Shown: positions 1-8,620 of the stretch, piece after piece | Layout: every line of letters begins with the position of its first letter | How positions within the stretch are numbered: the stretch's first letter is position 1 | Assembly (NCBI RefSeq): GCF_016925615.1 | Contig: NZ_CP070499.1 | Span: 4,650,001-4,714,000 of the forward strand | From: Natronosporangium hydrolyticum | Lineage (GTDB): Bacteria; Actinomycetota; Actinomycetes; Mycobacteriales; Micromonosporaceae | DNA: 64,000 nt | Direction: 5' to 3' | Translations under genes and position numbers: made by a program | Notes under the pieces: generated by a model | What the model was told of the DNA's origin: nothing | What the model saw: only the letters and a program-made list of their open reading frames with translations | The model's database searches: none

Positions 1-2
1 TG

Positions 3-149
3 GTCGCCGGTGACGGCGGCTTCTCGGAAGGCTTCGACAGCCGGGCCGACTGGCAGCGGATCCCGGCCGGCTACAGCGGCGGCGTGTGGAGCAACCGGGT
101 CGACCTGGTCGCGCCGCTGCGGGAGCAGGGTCAGTCGGCGGCGCAGTAG
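3..149 (+). CDS. C-terminal fragment of an unidentified protein (5' end outside window)
   Basis: An open frame enters from the left edge and ends at TAG 147-149, giving 48 residues. The tail contains GDGGFSEGFDSRADW and IPAGYSGGVWSNRVDLV, so it has ordered aromatic and glycine content unlike a shadow frame. The wording vaguely recalls the C-termini of secreted phosphodiesterase-type enzymes, but this is too short to assign. It converges on the lipoprotein gene to its right, and the two stop codons overlap by about 19 nt. Confidence 0.5.
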   Translation, partial: VAGDGGFSEGFDSRADWQRIPAGYSGGVWSNRVDLVAPLREQGQSAAQ

Positions 150-613
150 TCTGCCGGCTGCTCGTCGGCCCAGGAGCGCCACTCGGTGCCGTCATCGACC
201 CCCCAGCCGTACTCGCTGCTCCGGGGGCTCATGCCGTAATACACCTCAGTGTCCCGGGAGTCGCACTGGTAGCGGTAGGTCGTGAGGAACTCGGGCACGC
301 CGTCCTCGGCGAGACAGATCGCGTAGGTGGCGACATCCGCGAGCACGTCGGCGGTGGGCCGGCCGGTCTGGAACACCTCGGCACAGGCCGGGAAGTCCTG
401 CGCGGCCTCCGGCGGGGCGTTGAGCAGCTCCTCCAACTCGGCCCGCTCGTCGTCGTCGAGGTCGAACTCGTCCAGCACGTCTCCGGGGTCCTGGGTGGGG
501 CCCTGCGCGGGGTCCTGCGTCGGGTCCTGGGTTGGCTCGGCCGACTCGTCGCCGGCGCTGCATCCGGCGAGCAGCAGCGTAACGACGGCCATCGCGGCCA
601 GGAGACGGCGCAT
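131..613 (-). CDS. Small secreted lipoprotein of unknown function
   Basis: The protein has 160 residues starting at ATG 613. This start is chosen because it places a short basic N-region (MRRLL), a hydrophobic stretch and the lipobox LLAGC (Cys18) at the terminus; upstream in-frame codons would add 40 Arg/Pro-rich residues. After the lipid anchor comes a PTQDP-type degenerate repeat (about residues 25-45), an acidic segment, and a globular part with Cys residues in ACAEV, YAICL, YQCDS and DYCAAD. Four cysteines could form two disulfides outside the membrane. It should sit anchored on the outer face of the cytoplasmic membrane. I do not recognise the mature domain. Confidence 0.75.
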   Translation of the reverse strand: MRRLLAAMAVVTLLLAGCSAGDESAEPTQDPTQDPAQGPTQDPGDVLDEFDLDDDERAELEELLNAPPEAAQDFPACAEVFQTGRPTADVLADVATYAICLAEDGVPEFLTTYRYQCDSRDTEVYYGMSPRSSEYGWGVDDGTEWRSWADEQPADYCAAD

Positions 614-745
614 TGCTCTGACCTTATCCGGTCGTCCCCCCAACCAGCCAGGATCGGGGTGTCCGAGCGAGCGGCGATGCCGGAGCCGCGCCGGTGTCGG
701 CGCGCGCGCTCGCGGTCGAGCGGGCCGGGTCAAGGGCGTCTCGCG

Positions 746-792
746 GGCCTACATACCCGGCGTTGTTGGCCACAACGCTGGGCATGTAGGCC
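746..792. repeat. Intergenic inverted repeat (20-bp arms, 7-nt loop)
   Basis: The left arm at 746-765 (GGCCTACATACCCGGCGTTG) pairs with 773-792, with two mismatched positions, leaving a 7-nt loop. Weaker pairing extends outward (CGCGGG and CCCCGCG, GTCT and AGAC). It lies upstream of the lipoprotein gene and about 70 bp from a CBM2 remnant. It has the same build as the 79-nt palindromes at 8.6 and 9.1 kb (long arms, 7-nt loop) but a different sequence. Confidence 0.6.
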
Positions 793-861
793 CCGCGAAG
801 ACACCTCATCCCGCCGCAGCGGGAGTCACGCCCCGGCGGGCGAGACCCGACGAGATCCGAG

Positions 862-1062
862 CTACGACGCGTTGCAGGTGAGCGACGGCGGATCGTTGCT
901 GACGCTGTCCCAGAACCCGAGGAACCCGAACTGGGTGCTCTGACCGGCGCCGAGGTTGCCGTTGTAGCCGGCGTTGGTCGCCGTGACGGTCGACCCCGAC
1001 CCGCCGAGTTCGGCGTTCCACATGGCGTCGACGGTCTGACCGTAGTTTGATGACCCGACGAA
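862..1062 (-). pseudogene. Remnant of a family 2 carbohydrate-binding module (CBM2) C-terminus
   Basis: The reverse strand reads SNYGQTVDAMWNAELGG, then VTATNAGYNGNLGAGQSTQFGFLG, then a conserved Cys just before a stop at 862-864. This is the second half of a CBM2 cellulose/chitin-binding fold: Trp in MWN, the TNAGYNG strand, the GQS..FGF strand and the terminal Cys. No start codon, catalytic domain or first half is present. It lies directly downstream of, and in frame with, the stop codon of the DUF4230 gene. I take it as the decayed end of a secreted glycoside hydrolase gene, not a functional domain. Confidence 0.6.
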
Positions 1063-1797
1063 CTAGTCTGGAGCGGGTTCGCCCTCCTCGAAGGTGATGG
1101 TCACCTCGTCGAACCCGAGTGAGCTGAGCATGCCCACCAGCATCTGCTCGGTATTACTCTGCGCTCGCTGCCGCAGCTCGCTCTCGGCCGCCGCCTCGAT
1201 CAGCCGCTCCTCCGCCAACCCGAAGACCTCCTGCTCGGCGCTTGAGTCACCGTCGAAGAAGTCCAGGATCCGATTGCCGGCGCCGCGCTGGACCGAGTAG
1301 ACGTAGCTGCGTTCGTGGTCGAGGTTGGGCTTGGCCAGGTCCGGCTCCGGCAGGGTCACCGCCACCGAGTTGGCCTGCTCATCCACCTCGACCGCGCCCT
1401 CCGCCAGGCCACCAAACTCGACGTACGCGTCGACCGTGCCAGCGGCGACGAAGAGCACCCGTTCGCTGACCAGGAAGTCCGGGATGAAGCGCTGCCCCGT
1501 CTCGACGTCGATGATCACTTCGAAGTTGCCGCTCGCCGCCGTGAACCGGCTGAGGTCTTGGATGGACCGCAACAGCACCGGGCCACTGCGGTCGGTGGTC
1601 TCCTGCCCGAACGGGTTGCTCCAATTCGGCAGCCAGTCGGCCCAGCCGCGCACCGTCCCGGCCGCGAAGAGCAGCGCCACGACCGACACGACGGCCCCAC
1701 AGAGGAGAAGCAGTCGGCGACCCGGACCAGGTCGGACAATCACCCGGGGAACGCCCCGGTCACCCGCCCTGCCACTGCTGCCTCGGTCACGCGCCAT
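1063..1797 (-). CDS. DUF4230 family membrane-anchored protein
   Basis: The protein has 244 residues and an ATG start at 1797. A basic N-terminus is followed by one transmembrane helix at about residues 28-50 (LLLLCGAVVSVVALLFAAG). The rest should be extracytoplasmic. It shows the DUF4230 pattern: PVLLRSIQDLSRFTAA, FEVIIDVE, then a beta-rich core with VTLPEPDL and a C-terminal helical part (AEERLIEAAAESELRQRAQ) ending in a GFDEVTITFEE strand. The molecular function of the family is unknown. It is transcribed toward the lipoprotein, with the CBM2 remnant between them. Confidence 0.8.
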   Translation of the reverse strand: MARDRGSSGRAGDRGVPRVIVRPGPGRRLLLLCGAVVSVVALLFAAGTVRGWADWLPNWSNPFGQETTDRSGPVLLRSIQDLSRFTAASGNFEVIIDVETGQRFIPDFLVSERVLFVAAGTVDAYVEFGGLAEGAVEVDEQANSVAVTLPEPDLAKPNLDHERSYVYSVQRGAGNRILDFFDGDSSAEQEVFGLAEERLIEAAAESELRQRAQSNTEQMLVGMLSSLGFDEVTITFEEGEPAPD

Positions 1798-1937
1798 CGT
1801 GGATCACCGCCCTGAGTCCGCCGCTGGGGGTTTGCGCCGGCTGCTCAGCGACCGGCACACCACCCTCTTACCCGGCAGCGGGCCTCGCTAGGCATGCCCA
1901 GCTTAGCACCGGCGAGGGCCGAGAAGATCCACGCGAA

Positions 1938-4034
1938 CTACTCCTGGGCCGCGGCCTGAATGGCGGTGATAGCCACGGTGCTGACGATGTCCGCGACGGT
2001 CGCTCCCCGCGACAGGTCGTTCACGGGCCGGCGTAGCCCTTGCAGGACCGGCCCGACCGCCACCGCCCCGGCCGAGCGCTGCACCGCCTTGTAGGTGTTG
2101 TTGCCGGTGTTCAGATCCGGGAAGATCAGCACCGTGGCATTGCCCGCGACCTCGCTCTGCGGCAGCTTGGTCGCGGCCACCGCCGGGTCGACCGCGGCGT
2201 CGTACTGGATCGGACCCTCCACCGGCAGCTCCGGTCTCCGTCGCCGCACCAGCGCCGTCGCCTCGGCGACCTTGTCTACATCTGCCCCGCTGCCGGAGCC
2301 CCCGGTGGAGTAGGAGAGCATCGCCACCCGCGGCGTCACCCCGAACTGCTCGGCGGTCTGCGCTGACGACAGGGCGATATCGGCGAGCTGCTCCGGGTCG
2401 GGGTCCTGGACCACCGCGCAGTCGCCGTAGACCAGCACCTGATCGGCGAGGCACATGAAGAAGACGCTGGAGGCCACCGAGACCCACGGCTTGGTCCGGA
2501 TGATCTCGAACGCGGGCCGGATCGTGTCCGCCGTCGGATGGACGCAGCCGGAGACCATCGCGTCAGCTCGCCCGGTGTGGACCATCATGGTGCCGAAGTA
2601 GTTGACATCCCCCATCCGGTCGTAGGCGGCCTCCTCGGTCACCCCTCGGTCGGCTCGAAGCTTGCCGTACTCGGCGGCGAACTCGTCCCGCCACGGCGAG
2701 TCCGCCGGATCGGCGACCTCTACGTCGGCCAGGTCGAGACCGAGCTCCCGGCCGCGCCGCGCGATCTCGTCGCCCGGGCCGAGCAGGGTCAGCTCGCAGA
2801 TCCCGCGACGTTGCAGGATCTCCGCCGCCCGCAGAATCCGCTCCTCCGTACCCTCCGGCAACACCACCCGCCGCCGGTGTGCCCGCGCCCGTTCAACCAA
2901 TGTGTACTCGAACATCATCGGTGTGACCCGGTGTGAGCGGGCGACGTCCAACTGCTCGGCGAGTTGAGCCGTGTCGACCGCGGCCTCGAAGACGCCGAGC
3001 GCGGCGTCGACCTTGCGAGGATTGTCGGGACTGATCCGGCCGGTGAGCCCCGCCAGCGCGGTGACGGTGTCGTAGCTCTCCCGAGCGACCGACAACACCG
3101 GCAACACCGGCTCCGAGGCCGTGACCAGCCGCTCCACCCGTGGGTCGAGCGGCAGCCCGAGCGTCAACACCAGCCCCGCCAGCGACACGTGCCCGGCGGC
3201 GTGAGCCGCGAACGAGGCCACCACCAGGTCGGATCGGTCCCCCGGGGTGACGACCAGGCTGCCGTCGGTGATGTAGTCCAGGAAAGTCGGCAGGGTCGCG
3301 CCCCCGACCACCACGTTGAGCACGTCCCGGGTCCTCGCCACCTGGTCTACCCCGAGCACCGGCTCGGCGTCGAGCACCGCCATCACCTCGCCGACCGTGG
3401 GGGCCGCCACCGCCGGCTCCTCCGGCACCACGTACGCCGGCACCGGCAGCGACTCCGCGGCGGCCAGCGCACGCTCCCGCACGGCCGGGTCCGCCCGGTT
3501 CGCGAGCACCCCGACCAACACCGCGCCGCGGTCGGCGAGGGCCCGGTACGCCGAGCGCATCGCCGCCGCGATCTCCTCACCCCCGCGTTCGTGGCCATCC
3601 ACGACCGGCAGCGTCACCGCGCCGAACTCGGCCGCCAGCCGAAGATTGAGCGCGAACTCGCCTGGGACGCCGCGCTCCTGCTGCGGGTCGCCGGTGTCCC
3701 GGCCGTAGTCGGTGCCGACCACGACCACTACGTCGCACTCCCGCTCCACCTGCCGGAACCGGTCGACGATCCGGCTCACCAGCTCATCGGTGCGGCCGTC
3801 GCCGATCAGCTGCTGGGCGGTGGCGTAGTCGCTGCCGGTCAGCTCCGGTAGGGGCAGCGTCATCCCGTATCGCCGATGCAGCAACTCCATGATCGGATCG
3901 GGGGTCAGTCGGGCCAGCGGACGAAATGCACCGATCCGCTCCACCCGCCGAGAGAGCAGCTCCGCGACGCCGAGCGCCACCGCCGACTTGCCGCCGCCGG
4001 GCTCCAGCCCGGTCAGGTACACACTGCGCGCCAC
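1938..4034 (-). CDS. pta: Phosphate acetyltransferase, long form
   Basis: Interconverts acetyl-CoA plus phosphate with acetyl phosphate plus CoA. The 698-residue length matches the long Pta class: an N-terminal BioD-like P-loop domain (GLEPGGGKSAVALG near residue 10), a central DRTGG-type regulatory domain (about 215-330) and the C-terminal PTA/PTB catalytic domain (about 365-695) with GTMMVHTGRADAMVSG, YSTGGSGSG and QYDAAVDPAVA. The start is GTG 4034, preceded by a GGAGGG ribosome-binding site. Acetate kinase, the usual partner, is not in the visible neighbourhood. Acetyl phosphate metabolism has no obvious link to the biosynthetic clusters to the right. Confidence 0.95.
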   Translation of the reverse strand: MARSVYLTGLEPGGGKSAVALGVAELLSRRVERIGAFRPLARLTPDPIMELLHRRYGMTLPLPELTGSDYATAQQLIGDGRTDELVSRIVDRFRQVERECDVVVVVGTDYGRDTGDPQQERGVPGEFALNLRLAAEFGAVTLPVVDGHERGGEEIAAAMRSAYRALADRGAVLVGVLANRADPAVRERALAAAESLPVPAYVVPEEPAVAAPTVGEVMAVLDAEPVLGVDQVARTRDVLNVVVGGATLPTFLDYITDGSLVVTPGDRSDLVVASFAAHAAGHVSLAGLVLTLGLPLDPRVERLVTASEPVLPVLSVARESYDTVTALAGLTGRISPDNPRKVDAALGVFEAAVDTAQLAEQLDVARSHRVTPMMFEYTLVERARAHRRRVVLPEGTEERILRAAEILQRRGICELTLLGPGDEIARRGRELGLDLADVEVADPADSPWRDEFAAEYGKLRADRGVTEEAAYDRMGDVNYFGTMMVHTGRADAMVSGCVHPTADTIRPAFEIIRTKPWVSVASSVFFMCLADQVLVYGDCAVVQDPDPEQLADIALSSAQTAEQFGVTPRVAMLSYSTGGSGSGADVDKVAEATALVRRRRPELPVEGPIQYDAAVDPAVAATKLPQSEVAGNATVLIFPDLNTGNNTYKAVQRSAGAVAVGPVLQGLRRPVNDLSRGATVADIVSTVAITAIQAAAQE

Positions 4035-4141
4035 CGCACCCTCCGTCGGTCGTTACGTTGCTTCGTCGCCCTCCGAAGGTCCACAGTACGACCGGGGCGG
4101 GAGCGGTCGCCGCCGCCCTCGCAAGGTGCCATGCTGGGAGC

Positions 4142-4408
4142 ATGTGCCGAAACATCCGGGTGCTCCACAACTTCGAGCCGCCTGCTACCGAAGCCGAGAT
4201 CCAGGCCTCGGCGCTCCAGTACGTACGCAAGATCAGCGGCAGTTCGCGGCCGTCCGCCGCCAACCAGCAGGCCTTCGATGAGGCGGTCGCGCAGATCGCG
4301 GACACCACCCGGACCCTGTTGGACCGCCTGGTCACCAACGCCGCGCCGCGTAACCGGGAGGTGGAGGCGGCGAAGGCGAAAGAACGCGCCGCCCAGCGGT
4401 ACGCGTGA
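4142..4408 (+). CDS. DUF2277 family small cytosolic protein
   Basis: The protein has 88 residues beginning MCRNIRVLHNFEPPATEAEIQ. The invariant MCRNI(R/K)xLxNFxPPAT opening is the signature of the DUF2277 family, common in actinobacteria and of unknown function. It ends in a Lys/Arg-rich helix. The start is ATG 4142, about 100 bp from the divergent pta start, so the intervening segment should hold both promoters. There is no signal peptide or membrane segment. Confidence 0.85.
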   Translation: MCRNIRVLHNFEPPATEAEIQASALQYVRKISGSSRPSAANQQAFDEAVAQIADTTRTLLDRLVTNAAPRNREVEAAKAKERAAQRYA

Positions 4409-4526
4409 CCGGACCAGTCCAGCCGTACGCGCGACCGCACCGGCCCGGGCGGCGTCGACCCTGGCATGTCGACGCGCACCGGACCGGTGCGATCGGGACC
4501 TGGCCGCGGCTCGTAACGAGCGGCTC

Positions 4527-4569
4527 GACGGTGGGCGGGGAAGGACTCCGACCGCCCCGCCCCACCGTC
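4527..4569. terminator. Hairpin between convergent genes, probable bidirectional terminator
   Basis: GACGGTGGGCGGGG (4527-4540) pairs with CCCCGCCCCACCGTC (4555-4569) around a 14-nt loop, with one bulge. It sits between the DUF2277 stop (4408) and the stop of the convergent membrane-protein gene (4569). There is no clear U-tract, as is common in high-GC actinobacteria. Confidence 0.5.
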
Positions 4570-5186
4570 TACCTGCGCGGCCCGGCCCCTGACCCCTGAT
4601 CCGGCCGGGAGCCGTATCCGGGGCCGCTTCCGGCCGCCTGTCCCGCGTACGGACGTTCCGGCGAGGGCTCGGCCCGGGTCTCGTACCTGCCGGTGCCGCG
4701 GCCCCGCCGTTCGGCGCGGTCAGCGCCGCCGAGCCCACCGAGCAGCCCGCCCAGCGCGGCGGCGATCAACCCCACCACCAGCGAGAGGAACGCCGCCCAC
4801 AACGGCCCGGTGCCGACCTGCACCGCTGGCGCACCGAAGGTCGTCAGCAGGCCGAGGGCCGGCGGGAACGGGAACGCGACCACCACCACCAGAATCAGAC
4901 CCCAGGTGGTCAGGCCCTGGAAGAGCCCCGCCATCAGTCCGCGGGCGCTAGAGAGCACGGCCGCGATCAGGCCGGCGGCGAACAGCGCCACCACCGCCGA
5001 GATGAAGCCGAACCAGTGCAGGTTGTTCGCCATCCACTGGGCTTCCCCACCGATCGCCGCGAACAGGCTGGTAAGTAGGGCGAGCAAGCCGATTCCGATG
5101 ACCGCGCCAGCGGCGACGGCACCCCACCGGATCCAGCTCCGCCCCGCTGCTGCCGGTTGCTCCGAGTAGTTTTCCCTCATCGCCAT
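4569..5186 (-). CDS. Integral membrane protein, four to five TM helices, Gly-rich tail
   Basis: The protein has 205 residues. The start at ATG 5186 is preceded by GGGAGGTG; an in-frame ATG at 5180 is an alternative. Hydrophobic segments lie near residues 17-40, 52-80, 88-112 and 125-150. The C-terminal 55 residues are charged then Gly/Ser/Pro-rich (RAERRGRGTGRY onward) and probably cytoplasmic. No enzymatic motif is visible. It resembles small actinobacterial membrane proteins with an intrinsically disordered tail, and I cannot assign a function. It converges with the DUF2277 gene across a hairpin. Confidence 0.7.
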   Translation of the reverse strand: MAMRENYSEQPAAAGRSWIRWGAVAAGAVIGIGLLALLTSLFAAIGGEAQWMANNLHWFGFISAVVALFAAGLIAAVLSSARGLMAGLFQGLTTWGLILVVVVAFPFPPALGLLTTFGAPAVQVGTGPLWAAFLSLVVGLIAAALGGLLGGLGGADRAERRGRGTGRYETRAEPSPERPYAGQAAGSGPGYGSRPDQGSGAGPRR

Positions 5187-5373
5187 GTCAACCGCACCTC
5201 CCGTGCAGGTTGCCCCCGGCCAGCCGACCGGGGTCGGCAGATCATTTCTCTTATCAGCTACCCACCGCGACCAGAGGTATAACCGCCAGATCAACCCGAG
5301 TTGCCCGGATAAATGCCTTATATCTGACCAAAGCAGGACAGGTGGCTAACTAGCATCTCGGCGACTCGGGTGG

Positions 5374-5787
5374 TTAATCTCCGGTCACCGGCTCGTCGGC
5401 GGACAGTTGAATCCGCAACCCCACCGTCCCCGCCCGGCCCCGGCGCAGCCGGCTGCCCCACATGGTCAGCCTGCCCACCAACCCGTACTTGGCGAGGACC
5501 GCCCGCCCCACCCGGTCGCTCGCCGCGGCCGGCAGCACCTCCGCCCGCGCCGGATAGGCCGGCCCCGGCTGGTTGCCGCGGATGTCGCAGGTGGCCACGG
5601 TCACCGCGGGCTCCCGCCGGATCCGCTTCACCTTGCCGGAGTCCGCCACTGTCCAGACGCCGAGCGCGCCGTCGAACGGCACGATCCATACCGGAGTAGC
5701 GACCGCCCGACCATCGCGCCGGTAGGTCGTCAAGAGCACATACTTTGCGGCGGCGAGCTCAGCCATCGGATCCGTCACCTCACCCAC
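5374..5787 (-). CDS. PPOX-class, F420-type oxidoreductase (split beta-barrel)
   Basis: The protein has 137 residues. The pattern YVLLTTYRRDGRAVATPVW, then WTVADSGKVKRIRREPAVTVATCDIRGN, is the conserved core of actinobacterial PPOX proteins that bind coenzyme F420 (or FMN) and reduce small substrates. GKVKRIRR is the cofactor-phosphate contact region and TCDIRG follows it. The start may be ATG 5787 or the internal Met eight residues on. No substrate can be inferred. The C-terminus is Arg-rich (SRLRRGRAG). Confidence 0.8.
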   Translation of the reverse strand: MGEVTDPMAELAAAKYVLLTTYRRDGRAVATPVWIVPFDGALGVWTVADSGKVKRIRREPAVTVATCDIRGNQPGPAYPARAEVLPAAASDRVGRAVLAKYGLVGRLTMWGSRLRRGRAGTVGLRIQLSADEPVTGD

Positions 5788-5808
5788 GGTACGCGTACCG
5801 GGCGTGGT

Positions 5809-6390
5809 CTAGTCGGTCGCCGCCAACCGCAGCGGGCCCGGCGCGGCAGCCCCGTCCAGACTGGCCGGATCGACGCTCCAGGCCTCGGCGACGCGCAGCA
5901 CGTCGGCCTCGTCGACCAGCACATCGACCTCCTCGCCGATCGCCGCTGGCAGCCCGGCCGCCAGTTCGGCGGGGTCCGGCTCACCGTGCCACAGATTGAC
6001 CTCGCCGGTCTCTCCGACGTACTCGAAGCCGCGCACCAGGTTGCCCGCCCGCGCCCGCTCCCACCGGTGCAGCTCCATCACCCGATGGGTAGCGAAGAAC
6101 TGCACCTCGGTGTCGAGCGCGGCGGAGATCCCGGCGACGTCGGTCGGTGCGCCGGGTCGCAGCAGCCACTTGCCCACCGCCAGCACCCACCTCGCGCCAC
6201 CGGCCCCGGGCAACGGCGGCGTCACCGCCACCCGGTTGTCGGTCAGATAGGCCAGGTCGATGCCGTCGCGCCACGGCGCCTCCCCGAGGTCACGCAGGCC
6301 GAGCGTGGCGATGACGGTCGCCGGGTCGACCTCGCGGATCGCCAGCCACGCCTGCTTGAAGCCGAAACCCACCATCGTGTCAGCGCTCAC
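5809..6390 (-). CDS. Conserved hypothetical protein
   Basis: About 193 residues are read from GTG 6390 (VSADTMVGFGFKQAWLAIRE), or 188 from ATG 6375; neither has a strong ribosome-binding site. The reading frame continues upstream antisense to the LLM gene, but that part is low-complexity shadow and is excluded. Visible blocks are WLAIREVDPATVIATLGL, a central WVLAVGKWLL strand, and FFATHRVMELHRWERA. The gene is soluble with no signal peptide. I do not recognise the family. It is divergent from the LLM-hemerythrin gene, with starts about 50 bp apart. Confidence 0.6.
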   Translation of the reverse strand: MSADTMVGFGFKQAWLAIREVDPATVIATLGLRDLGEAPWRDGIDLAYLTDNRVAVTPPLPGAGGARWVLAVGKWLLRPGAPTDVAGISAALDTEVQFFATHRVMELHRWERARAGNLVRGFEYVGETGEVNLWHGEPDPAELAAGLPAAIGEEVDVLVDEADVLRVAEAWSVDPASLDGAAAPGPLRLAATD

Positions 6391-6438
6391 GCCAGCGAAT
6401 CTACCGCGGGCGGAACCCGCCGGTACCCTTGATCTGTC

Positions 6439-7971
6439 ATGACTGACTATGGACATGAGCTGCAGTTCGGCAGCTTCCTCACCCCGTCGGCGCGGCAACC
6501 GGAGCAGGTGGTCGCGCTCGCGCGCGCCAGCGAGGCGGCCGGTCTGGATCTGGTCACGTTCCAAGACCATCCCTACCAGCCCGCCTTCCTCGACAGCTGG
6601 ACCCTGCTGTCGTACGTGGCCGCCGCCACCGACCGGATCCGGTTGAGCGGCAACGTGCTGAACCTGCCGCTGCGGCAACCCACGGTGTTGGCCCGCAGCG
6701 CCGCGAGCCTGGACCGGCTCACCGGCGGTCGAGTCGAGTTGGCGCTCGGCGCCGGCGGGTTCTGGGACGCGATCGAGGCGAACGGCGGCCCCCGGCGGCA
6801 GCCCGGTGAGGCGGTCGCGGCGCTCCGCGAGGCGATCGAGATCATCCGCGAGGTGTGGGACGTCGACCAGCGGGGCGGTGCCCGCGTCATCGGTGAGCAT
6901 TACCGGGTGGCCGGCGCCAAGCGCGGCCCCGCCCCCGCCCACGACATGGAGATCTGGGTCGGCGCCTATGGCCCGCGGATGCTGCGGCTGGTCGGCGAGT
7001 TCGCCGACGGGTGGCTTCCCAGCCTGCCGTTCCTGAAGCGGGGGGCGGCCGAGCTGCCGGAGTTGAACGCCCGGATCGACGAGGCCGCCACCGCGGCCGG
7101 CCGGGCACCCGCCGCCATTCGCCGGCTGCTGAACCTCAGCGGGGAGTTCACCGACTCCGACTCCGGCCTGCTCAGCGGCCCGCCCACCGCCTGGGCCGAG
7201 CAGCTCACCGAGCTCGCACTCACCGCGGGCGTCTCGGGCTTCGTGCTGATGACCGACGATCCGACCACGATCGCGCGGTTCGGCGCCGAGGTCGCGCCCG
7301 CGGTCCGGGAGGCGGTCGCCGCGGAGCGTGGCCGGCCCCGCGGCTCGGTGGGGGCTGACTTGGCGGCAGGTGCCGCTGCCGGGGCCGACGCTCCCGCGGA
7401 CGAGGGCACCCCGGTCTGGGACGAGACGACCCGGCCGGTCGCCCCACCCGCGCCCGAAGGCCACGCGTACACCGAGCGGGGGCACGCGATCGGTCAGCAC
7501 CTGGTCGATGTGCACGACCATCTCCGGCAGGAGCTCAAACAGCTCCGGGATCTGCTGCGGCAGGTGCGCCGGGGCGCCCTCTCCCCGGCCGTCGCCCGCT
7601 CGCAGATCAACCAGCTGACGATGCGGCAGCACACCTGGGCGCTCGGCGCCTACTGCGCCTCGTACTGCACGCTGCTCGCGCAGCACCACGGGCTGGAGGA
7701 CCAATCGGTCTTCCCGCATCTGCGGACCAGCGACACGGGCCTGGCCCCGGTGCTGGATCGGCTTGAGGAGGAGCACGTGGTCATCCACGAACTCTCGGAG
7801 CGGGTCGATCGGGCGCTGGTCGATCTGATCAACAAGCCCGACGACTTCGACCCGCTGCAGGCGGCGGTCGATCAGCTCGCCGATGCTCTCACGTCCCACC
7901 TGGGGTACGAAGAGGACCAGCTGGTCGAGCCGCTCTCCCGCTACGGCATGGCCCCCGGCCAGCTCGCTTAG
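6439..7971 (+). CDS. LLM-class flavin/F420 oxidoreductase fused to a C-terminal hemerythrin domain
   Basis: The protein has 510 residues. Residues 1-300 form a bacterial-luciferase-like TIM barrel: the FGSFLTP opening, TFQDHPYQPAFLDSW, then RIRLSGNVLNLPLRQPTVLA, GRVELALGAGGFWDAIEANGG and the C-terminal SGFVLMTDDP. A linker of about 40 Gly/Ala/Pro residues leads to an HHE cation-binding domain (about 345-505), with iron-ligand candidates HLVDVHDHLRQE, QHHGLEDQSVFPHL and EEEHVVIHEL plus a late SHLGYEEDQL. Hemerythrin domains bind a di-iron centre and sense O2 or NO. The fusion suggests a redox- or oxygen-gated LLM enzyme. The luciferase part alone resembles F420-dependent reductases. Confidence 0.85.
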   Translation: MTDYGHELQFGSFLTPSARQPEQVVALARASEAAGLDLVTFQDHPYQPAFLDSWTLLSYVAAATDRIRLSGNVLNLPLRQPTVLARSAASLDRLTGGRVELALGAGGFWDAIEANGGPRRQPGEAVAALREAIEIIREVWDVDQRGGARVIGEHYRVAGAKRGPAPAHDMEIWVGAYGPRMLRLVGEFADGWLPSLPFLKRGAAELPELNARIDEAATAAGRAPAAIRRLLNLSGEFTDSDSGLLSGPPTAWAEQLTELALTAGVSGFVLMTDDPTTIARFGAEVAPAVREAVAAERGRPRGSVGADLAAGAAAGADAPADEGTPVWDETTRPVAPPAPEGHAYTERGHAIGQHLVDVHDHLRQELKQLRDLLRQVRRGALSPAVARSQINQLTMRQHTWALGAYCASYCTLLAQHHGLEDQSVFPHLRTSDTGLAPVLDRLEEEHVVIHELSERVDRALVDLINKPDDFDPLQAAVDQLADALTSHLGYEEDQLVEPLSRYGMAPGQLA

Positions 7972-8620
7972 GGCCACCGCCAGGTGCGCGGTCGACAGCC
8001 CACCAGCGCCCCGACTCGAATTCGCCAGCGCCAGGTACGCAGCTCTGCCGCCCACCACCGGTTGCTTGGTCATCAGGCGTCGCCGCAGCTCAGGTGGTGC
8101 TGCGGGCGCGTTTGCTTTGCTTACGCATACGCCATCGGCCGGGCTGTCGGGCGGCAAGATCGGCGGGCAGATCGTCTCACCCGGCTTGGTGGGTCGAGTG
8201 GCGCCTGATTTGCCAGTATGAGCCTGGTTGGTCGCCGTAGTGGATCACCACTCAACCGACCAAGCGGCCGACGGTGTTGACAGCCGGACGCAAGGGGGTC
8301 TGCTGACAAGCCCGTGACCTGGTACAGACTTCCGTCTGACGCGATCCCGGCGCGAGTCAGCCGGCGGCAGGGAGGGCCGACGCCACAAAGTCGGCGACCC
8401 GCAGGCAGCTCAGCGGCCCTCCCAGCCAAGTTCTTGCTGTCACTGCCCTTCTCCAGTTAGCCAGCAGAGTCGTATACGCCTGCGGGCTGATTCATCGAGG
8501 CAAGCGGTGACCTGGCAGACGTTCCACTGCGACTAGCTGGGTCCGGTGTGGATGATAGGTGTGCCCGCCCCTCGACCTACCTAGGCGAGCTAAGCGGGCG
8601 CCCAGCCCGCCCGATCCTGG

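Noticed and set aside
86-943. Plus-strand open frame of 285 codons over the lipoprotein gene and hairpin
   Set aside because: It is antisense to a lipoprotein with a clear lipobox, crosses the inverted repeat, and has no recognisable domain.
6391-8157. Long minus-strand frame continuing upstream of the 5809-6390 gene to give 782 residues
   Set aside because: It is antisense to the well-supported LLM-hemerythrin gene and is low-complexity Arg/Gly/Pro sequence. Only the part below 6390 has coding character.
8228-8264. Imperfect palindrome TTGGTCG ... CGACCAA in the gene-free stretch
   Set aside because: Short outer arms and poor inner pairing. It is too weak to list as a feature, though noted in the description of the gene-free region.
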